From Frateuria aurantia DSM 6220 (lineage in GTDB: Bacteria; Pseudomonadota; Gammaproteobacteria; Xanthomonadales; Rhodanobacteraceae), in the NCBI RefSeq assembly GCF_000242255.2, contig NC_017033.1, forward strand, positions 248,001 to 312,000: a stretch of 64,000 bases of DNA, written 5' to 3'. Under the pieces are notes generated by a model. That model did no database searches and had not been told where the DNA came from. It worked only from the letters and a program-made list of their open reading frames with translations. This document shows positions 26,320 to 35,862 of this stretch, one piece after another (within the stretch, counting starts at the first letter, position 1; the number at the start of each line of letters is the position of its first letter). Made by a program: the position numbers and the translations under genes.

Positions 26320-27025
26320 GTCAGATGCTCCGATGTGAGGAATGGGACCAAGGCAGAGTCAGTTCCATGATGGCCGGCTCCCGGCGGCGAGGGTTGGGGG
26401 CCGATTCGGGAAGGACACCATTCCGGCAGCGGTCGGTCCGAGCCCTGGGTACCGGTGTTGCTTCACTTTGCCTGCATTGCGAAGGCTTTCCAAAGCGAAT
26501 CGTCATGGGCAGTTCGCATCAACTTATGCCTCTCCGTCATCATCTTTTTTCATGCTATGCCTTTGGTTGTAAAGTGATTTGTTGCGGTATAAAAAGATGA
26601 GCAGTGCATGTGCAGGATGCTTCCAAGGCAACAGCTGAAATCCGGGAGATGTCCTTGAAAATAAGCTGTGTGTAGATGTCCGGACGCCTGTATGGATCGC
26701 ACTCTTGAAAGGCATGACTCTTGCATTGTCATGCACTGTGTCATGCTCGTCCCCTTTGGGGCGGATGCCGGGTCTGCCGTCAGTACGGCATGACCTGGTG
26801 CGGTGTGCAGCAAAGATGAAAACGGCGGGGATGGGGGGCGAAAACTAGTGCATGTGCGGGGGGATACCATGATCCTCGGCGGCTGGTATCGCGACCGGCT
26901 GCCCGATCAACCTGCGCCTGATCGGCGGGGCCAGTCACGGCATCGAAGAAGCTTCGGATGTGACCGGGGCTGGCGCTTAGGCTCCGGATCGGCGAGGCTT
27001 GCCCGATTCCCTGTGGCTGAGCTTG
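26320..27025. other. long intergenic region upstream of ssuE
   Basis: 706 bases. 26500-26720 is clearly AT-richer than the neighbours and should hold the ssuE promoter. Four copies of a heptamer lie at 26712-26794 (listed separately). No credible gene was seen. Confidence 0.45.
26712..26794. repeat. four copies of the heptamer GCATGAC/GTCATGC
   Basis: Copies at 26712-26718 (forward), 26728-26734 and 26740-26746 (reverse complement, 12 bases apart) and 26788-26794 (forward). The first two form an inverted repeat. The cluster lies about 400 bases upstream of ssuE and 230 bases before the gene at 27026. It may be a regulator-binding array. Confidence 0.45.
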
Positions 27026-27457
27026 ATGACGACGTCGACTTCTTTTCCCCATGCGGCCTTGTTGGCGTGTCTGCAGGCCGGTCAGCCGGTCGAGTTGACC
27101 ACCACCGACGGTCGCCGGATCGAAAGCCCCGAGCAACGGGCCAGCCTGACCGAACTGTTGCAGGCGGCCGAGCGACTGCATGCCAGTCAGCTGCAGATTG
27201 CCCAGGTGGCTGATATCTTGCGGCGGGACCAGAAATTCGCCAGACCCGGGCCGCCGTCACCGTATCTGGTCCGACTGCGCCAGCAGCAGGCCGCGGCCAG
27301 GCAGGCCGGCAATCAGGCCCGGCAAGCCTATGTCCGTGCCGCGCAGGCACTGGTCAAGGCCTGGTCCCTGAAAGTACCGCCTCGGTTGGCGGTGGAGACC
27401 TTCGTCGGTGAGTGGATGCTTCGGACGCTGCCTGGCGGCGATCAGCACGGCGTGTGA
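27026..27457 (+). CDS. hypothetical protein, helical
   Basis: 143 residues, not recognised. N-terminal half contains ELTTTDGRRIESPEQRASL; the middle is rich in Q, A and R and predicted coiled coil (RLRQQQAAARQAGNQARQ). No signal peptide or membrane segment. The start is uncertain: ATG 27026 follows GAGCTTG, and a longer frame from 26999 adds nine residues. Codon use looks like the rest of the chromosome, which is the main reason to accept it. Confidence 0.5.
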   Translation: MTTSTSFPHAALLACLQAGQPVELTTTDGRRIESPEQRASLTELLQAAERLHASQLQIAQVADILRRDQKFARPGPPSPYLVRLRQQQAAARQAGNQARQAYVRAAQALVKAWSLKVPPRLAVETFVGEWMLRTLPGGDQHGV

Positions 27458-27812
27458 ACGATATCGTGGAGCCGGTCCCTGGGAGACAAGCTGGCGCACG
27501 GGCAGAATGGTTTCGTTCGACGCCGGGCTCGGTCGGGCTTGATCCCGTCGGGCCTGGTTCCGCGCCTCTCGATCCTTGTCGTGCCGGTTCAAATCATCCT
27601 GGTCCCATCTACCCCGACCCGGCAGGCGAAGTCCGGTAACGGGGAGCGATACCGTCCTGGCTGTAGATGGCTGTCATCCGTGCGGTCACGGCCTGCGGCG
27701 TCGCGGTTTTCTGCATGCCGGGAGATACGCGCCATGGGCGGCGAACCTTCGGGGTATCATGGCGGTTGCGGATATCCTCCAGATCGTCCCTTTCGGCCCG
27801 GGAGAGCCATCA
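27458..27812. other. intergenic region
   Basis: 355 bases between two plus-strand genes. A GGTTCAAATC string at about 27587-27596 recalls a tRNA T-arm, but no tRNA can be folded around it. The last 90 bases probably contain the promoter of the next gene. Nothing else recognised. Confidence 0.35.
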
Positions 27813-28448
27813 ATGAAGCAAGAAGCCCTGCAACGCGAACTGTTGCGCCTGTTCGAAGCCCATGGCGTGGAACTCGAAGCCGACGAAGAGTGGCTGGTCA
27901 CCGAGGGTGAATTTCCTGCGGTCAGCGCTCAGTGGCAGGAGCCGTCGGCTGGCGGTCCCGGCTGGCTGGATATCGACGTCGTGCTCAGCGAAGACCGGCA
28001 GATCGAAGTCAGCTTTCCCGGCCATGCCGCGGGCGAGGGCGGCGTTCGCGAGGCACTGCAGGCTTTCGAGGCCGAAGCCCTGCACGTGTTGCTGGCCAGC
28101 TGCTGGTATGTCACCGATGACCGCCGGATCCAGGTGCAGAGCTGGGATCTGGGTCTGCGCCAATGGGACGTGTTTGCCGGCCGGCCGGTGCCGAGTCCCG
28201 CCGACATGACGATCCCCGAGGGCTGGCTGACGGCGCTGGGCGATGCCATGCGCCAGGAATCGCCCGGCGCCGAACTGCATTGGCTGCAGATCTTCCAGCG
28301 CCGCGACGAAACCGGTCAGTTGACCCGTGAGGTGTTGCTGGACAATGAGTCCTGGGCTCGCGGCGAAAAGGCGCTGGCCGCGCTGGCCTGGCCGACGTCA
28401 GCTTATAGCCTGCGCGCCTTTCTGGCGCTGGATGTGCGCGACTACTGA
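27813..28448 (+). CDS. conserved hypothetical protein, possibly DUF6348 family
   Basis: 211 residues. No signal peptide or membrane segment; acidic overall. Segments LDIDVVLSEDRQIEVSF, the S-C-W-Y-V-T-D-D motif near residue 95, and LHWLQIFQRRDETGQLTREVLLDNE suggest a compact alpha/beta protein like DUF6348 proteins, which are often encoded singly and sometimes with toxin-immunity genes. That family call is from memory of pattern and is weak. Start ATG 27813 has the ribosome site GGGAGAG. Confidence 0.6.
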   Translation: MKQEALQRELLRLFEAHGVELEADEEWLVTEGEFPAVSAQWQEPSAGGPGWLDIDVVLSEDRQIEVSFPGHAAGEGGVREALQAFEAEALHVLLASCWYVTDDRRIQVQSWDLGLRQWDVFAGRPVPSPADMTIPEGWLTALGDAMRQESPGAELHWLQIFQRRDETGQLTREVLLDNESWARGEKALAALAWPTSAYSLRAFLALDVRDY

Positions 28449-28458
28449 GCGGGAAGGA

Positions 28459-28486
28459 GGAGGCGGCTCCTTGCCGCGCCGCCTCC
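28459..28486 (+). terminator. stem-loop after the 27813 gene
   Basis: Nine-base stem GGAGGCGGC / GCCGCCTCC with a 10-base loop, 10 bases after the stop. No T-run directly after, so terminator use is only likely. Confidence 0.4.
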
Positions 28487-28740
28487 CACGGCCGGAAAAA
28501 GGTCATGCATCAGGAGCCGCCAGATGTTTGTGATGGCGCTGAGCGAGTGTGACGCTTATCGCCACGGGGTGAGGGGTATCTCGTCGCGGATGGCGATCTC
28601 GCGTTTACGAATCTGCTGTCTGCGCAGATCGCAAGCAGGCCATGCTTCCTGGCGCAGGGCGCAGGTCTCGCCTCGTCCATTCAAGTTCATGTCGTACAGG
28701 CCGATGCAGAGGCCTTCTCCATGATGTCGACGGGCGAGAC

Positions 28741-29937
28741 ATGACAGCAGAAACTCCGGCTTCAAAGGCTGATGCCGTCAGCCTGTTTGACGAAATCTCG
28801 GACCTGCTGAAATGGTCCCAGGACCGGGTCGGCCCTCTGACCTTTGTCGGACTGTCGATCGCCGCGCTGTTATGGCTGGATTTTCTGAAGGTCTTCGCCT
28901 TGCCGGTCGGTTTTCTGTCCTCCAGTTCGCTGGCTGCCCTGCCGGCTTTGTTCTCGGTCGTGGTTTTCCTGATCATCGCTATGACCTTGGTGATCTGTCT
29001 GCCCAGCATGCCCTTGTGGATGCCTTTGATCGAGGGTGGTCCATCCATCGGCACTCTTGGACGAGGGCGTTTTGCCGCCGAAGCCGAAAAAGACGGGGCG
29101 GCATCCGGTTTTCGTCAATTGCCCGAAACCGAGGCTGCCGTGGTGCGCCGGCGGATGCTCAGGCAATGGCTCGGTTTCAACGGCGGCGTCGTCATGTTCA
29201 GCCTTTTATGGGTTGGTTCGCTGTTTGAGCTCAGTCCGCGCCCGACTTGGTTTTGGTGGCTCGGGGCGGTCGCCATCGGCGTAGCCATGGCGCTGATAAT
29301 GTTGGCCTGGCAGCTGAAGAAAAAGCTGGGCCGATGGCCATCTATCGAGTTTGCTTTAATTTTACTGGGGGCCGGCCTTGTCCAGGGCACTATTTCACTG
29401 TTTCTTATTCAGGTGCTACTGAATGTCATAGCTTTGCAGTCATCGCGGATGCTGGTCGTGGCTGCCATCATCTATCTCGTTGTCATGGCCTTGATCATTC
29501 TGTTGCAGGCATTGGTCGCGATGCGGATTATCAAGGGGATGTACCGGGGAGGTTTGAAGCATGTGATGGTCTCGGTGCTGCTGATTCTGGTGGCGGTGGC
29601 CGCCGTGCCGCAGGCCGGGGCCCGGCTGGTGAGCTATCCCTTGCAGCTTGCCACCGTCGATGGCGAGACCTGCCAGGTACTCACCTTGTTGCCTCTGTCG
29701 TCTGCGGCACCGAGCAGTTATGCGACGGTGCAGGATCTCAACAACCCCGGTCACTCCGTGCCCTTGAATTTCATCACTCATCTCGACGGCATGTATTACG
29801 TCAGGCCGGATCCGTGGAAAGGGGCGGTCTATGCGGTGCCGGAGGCTTCCGTCGGCGGTATCGGCCCCTGCCGTGCTCGCGAGGAGGCTTCGCCGATCTT
29901 TGCCGCCCTCAGGGCCTCCGACGGCAGCCCGCCTTGA
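28741..29937 (+). CDS. multi-pass membrane protein of unknown function
   Basis: 398 residues. About seven hydrophobic segments: FVGLSIAALLWLDFL region, LPALFSVVVFLIIAMTLVI, GVVMFSLLWVG, WLGAVAIGVAMALIML, FALILLGAGLVQGTISLFLI, MLVVAAIIYLVVMALIILL and VLLILVAVAAVP. A soluble C-terminal domain of about 100 residues follows, likely periplasmic, with two cysteines (ETCQV and GPCRAR) that could pair. Not recognised as a known transporter. ATG 28741 follows GGGCGAG; the frame is open 99 bases further upstream without support. Confidence 0.65.
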   Translation: MTAETPASKADAVSLFDEISDLLKWSQDRVGPLTFVGLSIAALLWLDFLKVFALPVGFLSSSSLAALPALFSVVVFLIIAMTLVICLPSMPLWMPLIEGGPSIGTLGRGRFAAEAEKDGAASGFRQLPETEAAVVRRRMLRQWLGFNGGVVMFSLLWVGSLFELSPRPTWFWWLGAVAIGVAMALIMLAWQLKKKLGRWPSIEFALILLGAGLVQGTISLFLIQVLLNVIALQSSRMLVVAAIIYLVVMALIILLQALVAMRIIKGMYRGGLKHVMVSVLLILVAVAAVPQAGARLVSYPLQLATVDGETCQVLTLLPLSSAAPSSYATVQDLNNPGHSVPLNFITHLDGMYYVRPDPWKGAVYAVPEASVGGIGPCRAREEASPIFAALRASDGSPP

Positions 29938-30037
29938 ACTGATGGTCGCGACGCGGCCGGCGCTGGTGCAGGGCTGACGACGGAGTCGCTTGCGGGCCGA
30001 TCAGGTCAGCGCAGGCCTGCTCCGTTGCGGGAGATGA

Positions 30038-32293
30038 TCAGATCCGGTCCGGCTGCACCTCGGGCGGAAACGGCAGCTCGCGATAATAACGGCCGGTGGC
30101 CTGATGCAAGGCATCGGCCAGCGCCGGGGCGACCACGGCGGTGGCGATCTCGCCTACGCCCTGGGGCTCGCGCGGACTGTCGATCAGCACCACTTCGACC
30201 TCGGGCATGGCCTGGATGCCGGCCAGCGGATAGGTATTGAAGTTTTCCTCGACCGTGGCGCCATGCTTGAAATGCAGCTGGCTCTTGAAGGCGATGGTGA
30301 GACCGAAGCCGATGCCACCCTCCATCATGGCCTTGACCAGATTGGGATTGATTACCCGGCCGCAATCGACGGCACAGGTGGCCTTGACGATGGAGACCTT
30401 GCCTTGCACCAGGCGGATTTCGATTACCAGGGCGACATGGCTGGTAAAGGCATGATTGCGCCCCTCCCATTCATTGAAGGCCAGGCCGCGATAGTGGCCC
30501 GGCGGCAATGGCTGATGCCAGCCGGCCGCTGTGGCGGCCGCATCCAGCACGGCCAGCGCCTCCGGTTCAGCCGCAAGCAGGCGACGACGATAGCTGTAGC
30601 CGTCGATGCCGGCCTGATCAGCCAGCTCGCTGACAAAGCTTTCATAGAAGAAAAGACTGGCGACGCTGCCGACACCGCGCATATAGCTGACCGGAATCAC
30701 CTGATCGACGATGCCCGACTCCACCCGCAGTCCGGGAATCGCGTAGATCGTGTCATAGACGCACTCCACCATGGTCTCGTCCCAGCCGCCGGCCTTTTCC
30801 ACGAAGTCGCGGTGCATCTGCCAGAACAGCGACTGTCCGGCATAGCGCGCCCACAAGGCCTTCGGATAGCCGTCCGCATTCAGCAGGGCCCGGAAATGAC
30901 CGATTTCGCCGGGTCGGAAATAGCCATGCTGGATATCGATGTCGCGCGGATAGATCACCTTTACCGGCCGGCCGACCGCCCTGGAGGCCGCCGTGGCATG
31001 GATCACGGCATCCGGTATGTATTTGCGCCCGAAGCTGCCGCCGACAAAGGTGGTGTTGACGATGACCTTGTCCGGCGCCAGCTTGAACATCTTGCCCAGC
31101 GCGCCCCGGATCACATCCTGACCCTGGAAGGGGCCCCAGGTCTCGATATGGTCGCCCCGGTGGAAGCTGGTGGCATTGCAAGGCTCCATCGTCGCCTGGT
31201 TGCTGTAGGGCGCACTGTAGCGAGCTTCGTGCAGATGAGGGTCAGTCTGGATGGCGGCCTGTTCGATCAGGCTTCGCGCATCGCCGCGGTCGGTGGCCGT
31301 CACCAGCTTGTCGCTGGCCAGCATGGCGGCATTGGCGGCATCGATGCCTGCGCTGTCGAGGTCGGCACCGGGGCCCGGGTCGTAGTCGACATCCAGCAAG
31401 TCGGCGGCCTTCCTGGCCTGCCAATAGCTGTGCGCCACCACGATGATCGTGTTCGGGCTGTGGTCCGGATCACGTCCGACCATATTGTTGATGGACAGGT
31501 GCCGGCTGGGGACCAGGTCCACGATGCCGGGCAGGGCACGGATGGTCGCAGCGTTGCGGATGCCCAGCACCCGGCCGGTAAAGCCCGGCACCATCCATGG
31601 CACCCCGATCAACATGTCGGGGACCTGGACGTCGATGCCGAAAATGGCGCTGCCCTCGACCTTGGCGCGGGTGTCGATCCGATGGATCCGGGCACCGATC
31701 AGGCCTTTGCGGCTTTCGTCCAGAGTCTTCAGGGGCGCATCGGGATCGGGTTTCAGCCGGCTGGCCAGACTCAACAGCTCAGCGTAGCCGATACGACGTC
31801 CGTCGACGACATCAATGACATGGCTCTTTTCGGTACGACACTGATCGGGGGCGACTCCGAAATACAGGGCGCCGGCCCGTCGCAGCAGATCCCTGGCTTG
31901 GGCACCTGCCTGGCGCAGACGCGGATAGAACACCGTCATCGAGGTCGAGGCCGCCACGAACTGGGACTTGGCCTCACCGCCGGCAACCTGGCGATAGGCT
32001 TCGCGTCCGGTCACGAATTGCACGCTGACCTGTTCCCAGTCGGCATCCATTTCGTCGGCCAGCACCTCGGCCAGTCCGGTATAAATGCCCTGGCCGACCT
32101 CGGCCTGACTGACGCCGAGCAGAATCCGGCCATCGTCCTGGATCCAGACCCAGTCATTGATCTCGCCGCGGGTCGGCAGTGGCGTGTTCCCCTGCAGAAA
32201 ACGGGCGGCCCGCAAGGGGCCGCTCAGCGGCAGCCATATCGAGATGGCTGCCACGGTGCCGGCGGCGAGAAAGCGGCGGCGTTCAGCCTTCAT
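30038..32293 (-). CDS. molybdopterin-binding subunit of a periplasmic aldehyde/isoquinoline-type dehydrogenase
   Basis: 751 residues. A twin-arginine signal (ERRRFLAAGTVAAISIWLP) is followed by the xanthine-dehydrogenase large-subunit fold: GQGIYTGLAEVLADEMD near residue 60, FVGGSFGRKY in the centre for cofactor binding, and GVGEIATAVVAPALADAL near the C-terminus with the E of the catalytic G-V-G-E. Family members include isoquinoline 1-oxidoreductase IorB and the aldehyde dehydrogenase large subunit of acetic acid bacteria. It probably oxidises aldehydes at the periplasmic face. It overlaps the 2Fe-2S gene by 11 bases, last of a three-gene operon. The exact substrate is unknown. Confidence 0.88.
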   Translation of the reverse strand: MKAERRRFLAAGTVAAISIWLPLSGPLRAARFLQGNTPLPTRGEINDWVWIQDDGRILLGVSQAEVGQGIYTGLAEVLADEMDADWEQVSVQFVTGREAYRQVAGGEAKSQFVAASTSMTVFYPRLRQAGAQARDLLRRAGALYFGVAPDQCRTEKSHVIDVVDGRRIGYAELLSLASRLKPDPDAPLKTLDESRKGLIGARIHRIDTRAKVEGSAIFGIDVQVPDMLIGVPWMVPGFTGRVLGIRNAATIRALPGIVDLVPSRHLSINNMVGRDPDHSPNTIIVVAHSYWQARKAADLLDVDYDPGPGADLDSAGIDAANAAMLASDKLVTATDRGDARSLIEQAAIQTDPHLHEARYSAPYSNQATMEPCNATSFHRGDHIETWGPFQGQDVIRGALGKMFKLAPDKVIVNTTFVGGSFGRKYIPDAVIHATAASRAVGRPVKVIYPRDIDIQHGYFRPGEIGHFRALLNADGYPKALWARYAGQSLFWQMHRDFVEKAGGWDETMVECVYDTIYAIPGLRVESGIVDQVIPVSYMRGVGSVASLFFYESFVSELADQAGIDGYSYRRRLLAAEPEALAVLDAAATAAGWHQPLPPGHYRGLAFNEWEGRNHAFTSHVALVIEIRLVQGKVSIVKATCAVDCGRVINPNLVKAMMEGGIGFGLTIAFKSQLHFKHGATVEENFNTYPLAGIQAMPEVEVVLIDSPREPQGVGEIATAVVAPALADALHQATGRYYRELPFPPEVQPDRI

Positions 32294-32744
32294 GACCGAG
32301 CACCTCACGGCTGGCGCGGTGGATCGCCTTGCGGACGCGATAGTAGGTGGCACAGCGGCACAGATTGCTCAGGCGCTGGTCGATATCGGTGTCCGTCGGT
32401 GCCGGCAGCGTCTCCAGCAAGGCGCTGACCGCCATGATCCAGCCGGTCTGGCAATAGCCGCATTGGGGCACATCCTCGTCGATCCAGGCCTTTTTAACGG
32501 CCATACCGGCGGGCGAGGTCAGGCCCTCGATGGTGGTCACTTGCCGTCCGGCCACCAGCGCCAGAGGATAGCAGCACGAGCGTACGGCTTCACCGTCGAC
32601 ATGCACGGTGCAGGCGCCGCAGGCACCGATCCCGCAGCCGAATTTGGCTCCGGTCAGCAGGAACTGCTCGCGCAACACCCACAACAGAGGGGTGTCAGGC
32701 TCACCGTCAAACTCGACGGGGCGGCCATTCAGGGTGAATTTCAC
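32283..32744 (-). CDS. 2Fe-2S subunit of the molybdenum dehydrogenase
   Basis: 153 residues with a GTG start preceded by AGGAG. An N-terminal plant-type ferredoxin site (CGIGACGACTV, with C-x4-C-x2-C spacing near residues 37-45) and a second helical 2Fe-2S site (CGYCQTGW and LCRCATYYRVRKAI) are both complete. It is the electron-transfer small subunit partnering the molybdopterin subunit downstream. Its first four bases overlap the cytochrome gene stop. No signal peptide, so it is exported as a passenger of the twin-arginine subunit (inference). Confidence 0.92.
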   Translation of the reverse strand: MKFTLNGRPVEFDGEPDTPLLWVLREQFLLTGAKFGCGIGACGACTVHVDGEAVRSCCYPLALVAGRQVTTIEGLTSPAGMAVKKAWIDEDVPQCGYCQTGWIMAVSALLETLPAPTDTDIDQRLSNLCRCATYYRVRKAIHRASREVLGHEG

Positions 32745-34165
32745 GACGAACTCCTGTTTGCAGCATGGCGGCGCTGCCATCGGCGCACGGTGGTCCAGAT
32801 CAGGCCCAGCAACACCAGCAGGCCCAGCCATGGTCCGGTGATCAGCATGGCGCGCAGACCGACCGGCAAACCGCCTCGACGTGCGGTGGCGACCTCGTCT
32901 GTGGTCACGGGGCCGGTTTCGCGTCCAAAGCGGGCACGGACATAGGTGGTCAGCGCTGCGATCCGGCGGTTGTCCAGGCTGCCGGCAAAGCCCGGCATAT
33001 GGACGCGCACCGGGCCGCTGGCCCTGTCGATGCCATGCAGGATGACCTGGATCAGATTGGTGGCGGCAGGCGCACCTACAGTGCTGTTGTGACTGAGTGC
33101 AGGAAACCAGTCGCCATAGGCACCTTCGCCCGCCAGCCGGTGACAGCTGGCGCAGGCACGCGCATAGATCTCGCGTCCCTCGGCCAATGCCGGTCTGCGG
33201 TCGGCCTTCGGATCCCCGGCATAGGCCCATGCCGGCGGCTCATGACCGGCATGGCCGCGGCCGGGGACGTGCTGCAGATAGGTGGCGATAGCGCCCAGAT
33301 CGGCATGGGTGAGTGCATGAAGACTGTTTTCCACCGCCTCGGCCATGCCGCCGGCCGCCATGGCCTTGCCGGTGGCGTGGCCGTCACGCAGATAGCTGAC
33401 GATTTCATCCTGTGACCAGTCTCCCAGCCCGCGGACCGGATCGGAGGTGATATCGGGCGCCATCCAGCCATCGACATGGCCGCCCTGCAGATAATGCGAA
33501 TGCTCTTCCGCCATCGCGATGTTGTGCGGGGTGTGGCAGGAGCCGCAATGACCCAGCACATCGACGAGATAGCGGCCGCGGCGCAGCGTGGCGGACTCGC
33601 CTGTTGTGGGCGGCGGCTCCTGCTGTCGGGCAAACAGGGCATTCCACAGCGCCAGACCACGGCGCACCGAATAGGGGAAGGCCATCCAGCCTTTGGCAGG
33701 CGTTTGATCGTCGGGCGCTACGCCATGCATGAAATAGTTGTAGAGGTCGTGCAGATCTGCCGGCTGCAGGCCGGCATAGGCCGGATAGGGCATGGCCGGA
33801 TACAGCCAGCTGCCATTCCGCCGCCGGCCCAGGGTCAGGGCGCGCACGAAATCCTGCTCGCTGTAGTTGCCGATGCCGGCGCTGACCGAAGGCGTGATAT
33901 TGCTGGCGACAATCCGGCCAAAAGGCAGTTCCATCCCCAGACCACCGGCAAAGGATGGCGTGTTCGCACCGGGGGTGCGATGGCAGGCCGCACAGTCGGC
34001 CGCCGTGGCCAGGTAGGAGCCGCGCACGATCGAAGCCTGCAGCCCGGCCTCCGCAGGCTTGTCCGCTGCAAGGCAAGAGATCGGCAGGCCCAGAAGCAGG
34101 ATCCCGAGGTGGCGCAGGCTGGACCGTGGCGCGGACGGGCGGCGACCGAGACACTCCTTGCGCAT
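32741..34165 (-). CDS. tri-haem cytochrome c subunit of the molybdenum dehydrogenase
   Basis: 474 residues. Sec signal (LGILLLGLPISCLAAD), then three c-haem sites: CAACH near residue 58, CGSCH near 206 and CASCH near 346. The C-terminal membrane anchor is LITGPWLGLLVLLGLIW. It is of the same type as the cytochrome at 8447-9832 (shared patterns such as ASNITPS, GIGNYS, WMAPDITSDPV). Takes electrons from the iron-sulfur subunit to ubiquinone. ATG 34165 chosen with GGGAG upstream; a TTG six codons earlier is less likely. First gene of the operon, an order like the aldFGH genes of acetic acid bacteria. Confidence 0.88.
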   Translation of the reverse strand: MRKECLGRRPSAPRSSLRHLGILLLGLPISCLAADKPAEAGLQASIVRGSYLATAADCAACHRTPGANTPSFAGGLGMELPFGRIVASNITPSVSAGIGNYSEQDFVRALTLGRRRNGSWLYPAMPYPAYAGLQPADLHDLYNYFMHGVAPDDQTPAKGWMAFPYSVRRGLALWNALFARQQEPPPTTGESATLRRGRYLVDVLGHCGSCHTPHNIAMAEEHSHYLQGGHVDGWMAPDITSDPVRGLGDWSQDEIVSYLRDGHATGKAMAAGGMAEAVENSLHALTHADLGAIATYLQHVPGRGHAGHEPPAWAYAGDPKADRRPALAEGREIYARACASCHRLAGEGAYGDWFPALSHNSTVGAPAATNLIQVILHGIDRASGPVRVHMPGFAGSLDNRRIAALTTYVRARFGRETGPVTTDEVATARRGGLPVGLRAMLITGPWLGLLVLLGLIWTTVRRWQRRHAANRSSS

Positions 34166-35226
34166 AGTCTTCAGATCTCCCAAGGGCGGGCTCAGGATCG
34201 CCAGACGACGGCGATCGGCTTGCTATGAGTGGTGCCTGATGAAAACTCGATCAGGAGTTGAGGCCGGAGCATCGAACCGGCCGCCGGCATTCAGGCGCGT
34301 ATTGTTCTTTCTCCATTCGCATCCATCGTGTTCGGGCGTCCCTACTGAACTCGATCACGGCTTGCGGTATGGAATGGCGCGGGTGTGCAAATCTTCATGA
34401 CGCTGGAAGATTGAAACCAATTGTGTGGACGTCTTGTGAATTCTGGCGATCGGATCACGGCCGGGCAAACGGTGGCGGCGGGCCGATATTACTGTCCTGT
34501 TCGACGGTCATGCATTCCGTCCACGGGGCGGCTTGGGCATCCGCATGGCATGCGTGACAGGCATGCGCTATGGAGGGCATGGGTCTGGTCCGGGAGAATC
34601 TTGTTCCGGGCACGGTCGGCGCATGACTTCGCCGGCATCGATGCCCACGGAACTCATGGCGATCCGGGTCCGGTCTTCGACTTCAGCGGACTTGAGGGTA
34701 CCCATGGAAAGAGGGGACGACGCTGCCGCTGCCTGCCGCGCCAGGGACGCGCACCGGTAGTCAAGGGGCGGCGTGGATGGCCAGTCATCGTCGTTGCAGC
34801 GGGTCGGTGCTGACGGATATCGAGGGTGGCGGATATCGCATCGCATTCCGTGGACGCTTCACGAAGGCGGGCGAGTCCGGTTCGGGGCAGCATTGCTGCA
34901 GGCCCGCGCCATTGCAGTCATGAAGCCCTTCGAAGCCGCCGGCGACCTCTTGTGATTTATGTGACGAGAGCAGGGTGGCGCCATTGAGAAGCCGCAATCA
35001 GCTCCGTCGGCAAGGCCGGTCTTTGGCTGCTTGCGGAATCACCCATACGTGAGCCGATATGGACGGTTTGCGAGGTGGCGAAGGGAGGCATCGGCATGCC
35101 GTATCTAAATAGCCGTCTGAAAATATGTCGCCGGATGGTCCTCACGCGCCTGCCGGCGGCAGGGCATGAGGACCGGCCTGCGATAGACCCGAGATAGAGC
35201 GGTTCGGGCCTGCTGCGGGCTTGCAA
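34166..35226. other. 1.06-kb region with no recognisable gene
   Basis: Several short frames are open on both strands, but none has a recognisable domain, ribosome site or family-like composition. The upstream part must hold the promoter of the leftward dehydrogenase operon. The rest is unexplained and may be decayed coding sequence. Confidence 0.4.
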
Positions 35227-35862
35227 TTACTTGGCGCGCTTGTCCTTGATCTTTTCAGCCAGGCTGTGCAGATGCTCGCTGAAATCGCCCTTCCAATGCT
35301 GGATCTTGTCCTTCCATTCGGCCTTCTGCTGCTCATGCAGCACGCGGCGGGCTTCGGCGGCGGCGGCCATGGCGGCGGCGGTCTGGGCATCGACCTCGGC
35401 CTGTACAGCCTCGACCGGGCGGCGCAGCACCAGCCCCCCCAGACTGGCCGCCAGATCGTCGATCACTTCCGGTGCCGCTTCCTTGACCGAAGCGATCAGG
35501 GCGGTGGCGCCGGCCGGAATGCACTGGGCGATCTGTTCGACCAGGCTGGTACGATTGCCGGCCTTGTCCAGCGACACCGAGTCACCGATCAGGGAGCCGG
35601 CCAGGCCACCCAGCAAGACGCCGATCGGACCGCCCAGCATGCCGACCACGGCACCGACCAGGGTGCCGGTCCAGCCCGGGGTCGCCAGGCTTCCGTCGGA
35701 TGCGCCGTCCTGCACCTGCAGCTGGCCGTCAAAGCCTCGGCTCACTACCACCGCATCCACCAGCTTGACCCGGCCTTCGGCCGCCGCCTGCTTGAGCTCG
35801 GCCAGGGCCTGATAGGCCTTGCTTTCCTCGGCAAAGGACAGGGTGATCAGATTGTGGTTCAT
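35227..35862 (-). CDS. DUF1269 domain protein
   Basis: 211 residues. The DUF1269 N-terminal part (LITLSFAEESKAYQALAELKQ, then VKLVDAVVVSR) is followed by a glycine-rich hydrophobic hairpin GTLVGAVVGMLGGPIGVLLG and IGDSVSL, and a helical basic C-terminal tail of about 80 residues. The family is of unknown function and membrane associated; many members are stress-linked. ATG 35862 has AGGAG at ideal spacing. The C-terminal coiled tail (KAEWKDKIQHWKGDF) is longer than the core domain. Confidence 0.85.
   Translation of the reverse strand: MNHNLITLSFAEESKAYQALAELKQAAAEGRVKLVDAVVVSRGFDGQLQVQDGASDGSLATPGWTGTLVGAVVGMLGGPIGVLLGGLAGSLIGDSVSLDKAGNRTSLVEQIAQCIPAGATALIASVKEAAPEVIDDLAASLGGLVLRRPVEAVQAEVDAQTAAAMAAAAEARRVLHEQQKAEWKDKIQHWKGDFSEHLHSLAEKIKDKRAK

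Noticed and set aside
26712..26794. Repeat cluster considered as a CRISPR array
   Set aside because: Heptamers with irregular spacing and both orientations, no spacers and no cas genes.
27587..27596. T-arm-like GGTTCAAATC as a tRNA or remnant
   Set aside because: No acceptor, anticodon or D-arm can be paired around it.
30104..32428. 774-codon open frame on the plus strand opposite the molybdopterin subunit
   Set aside because: The minus-strand frame has clear domains and catalytic motifs; the antisense frame has none.
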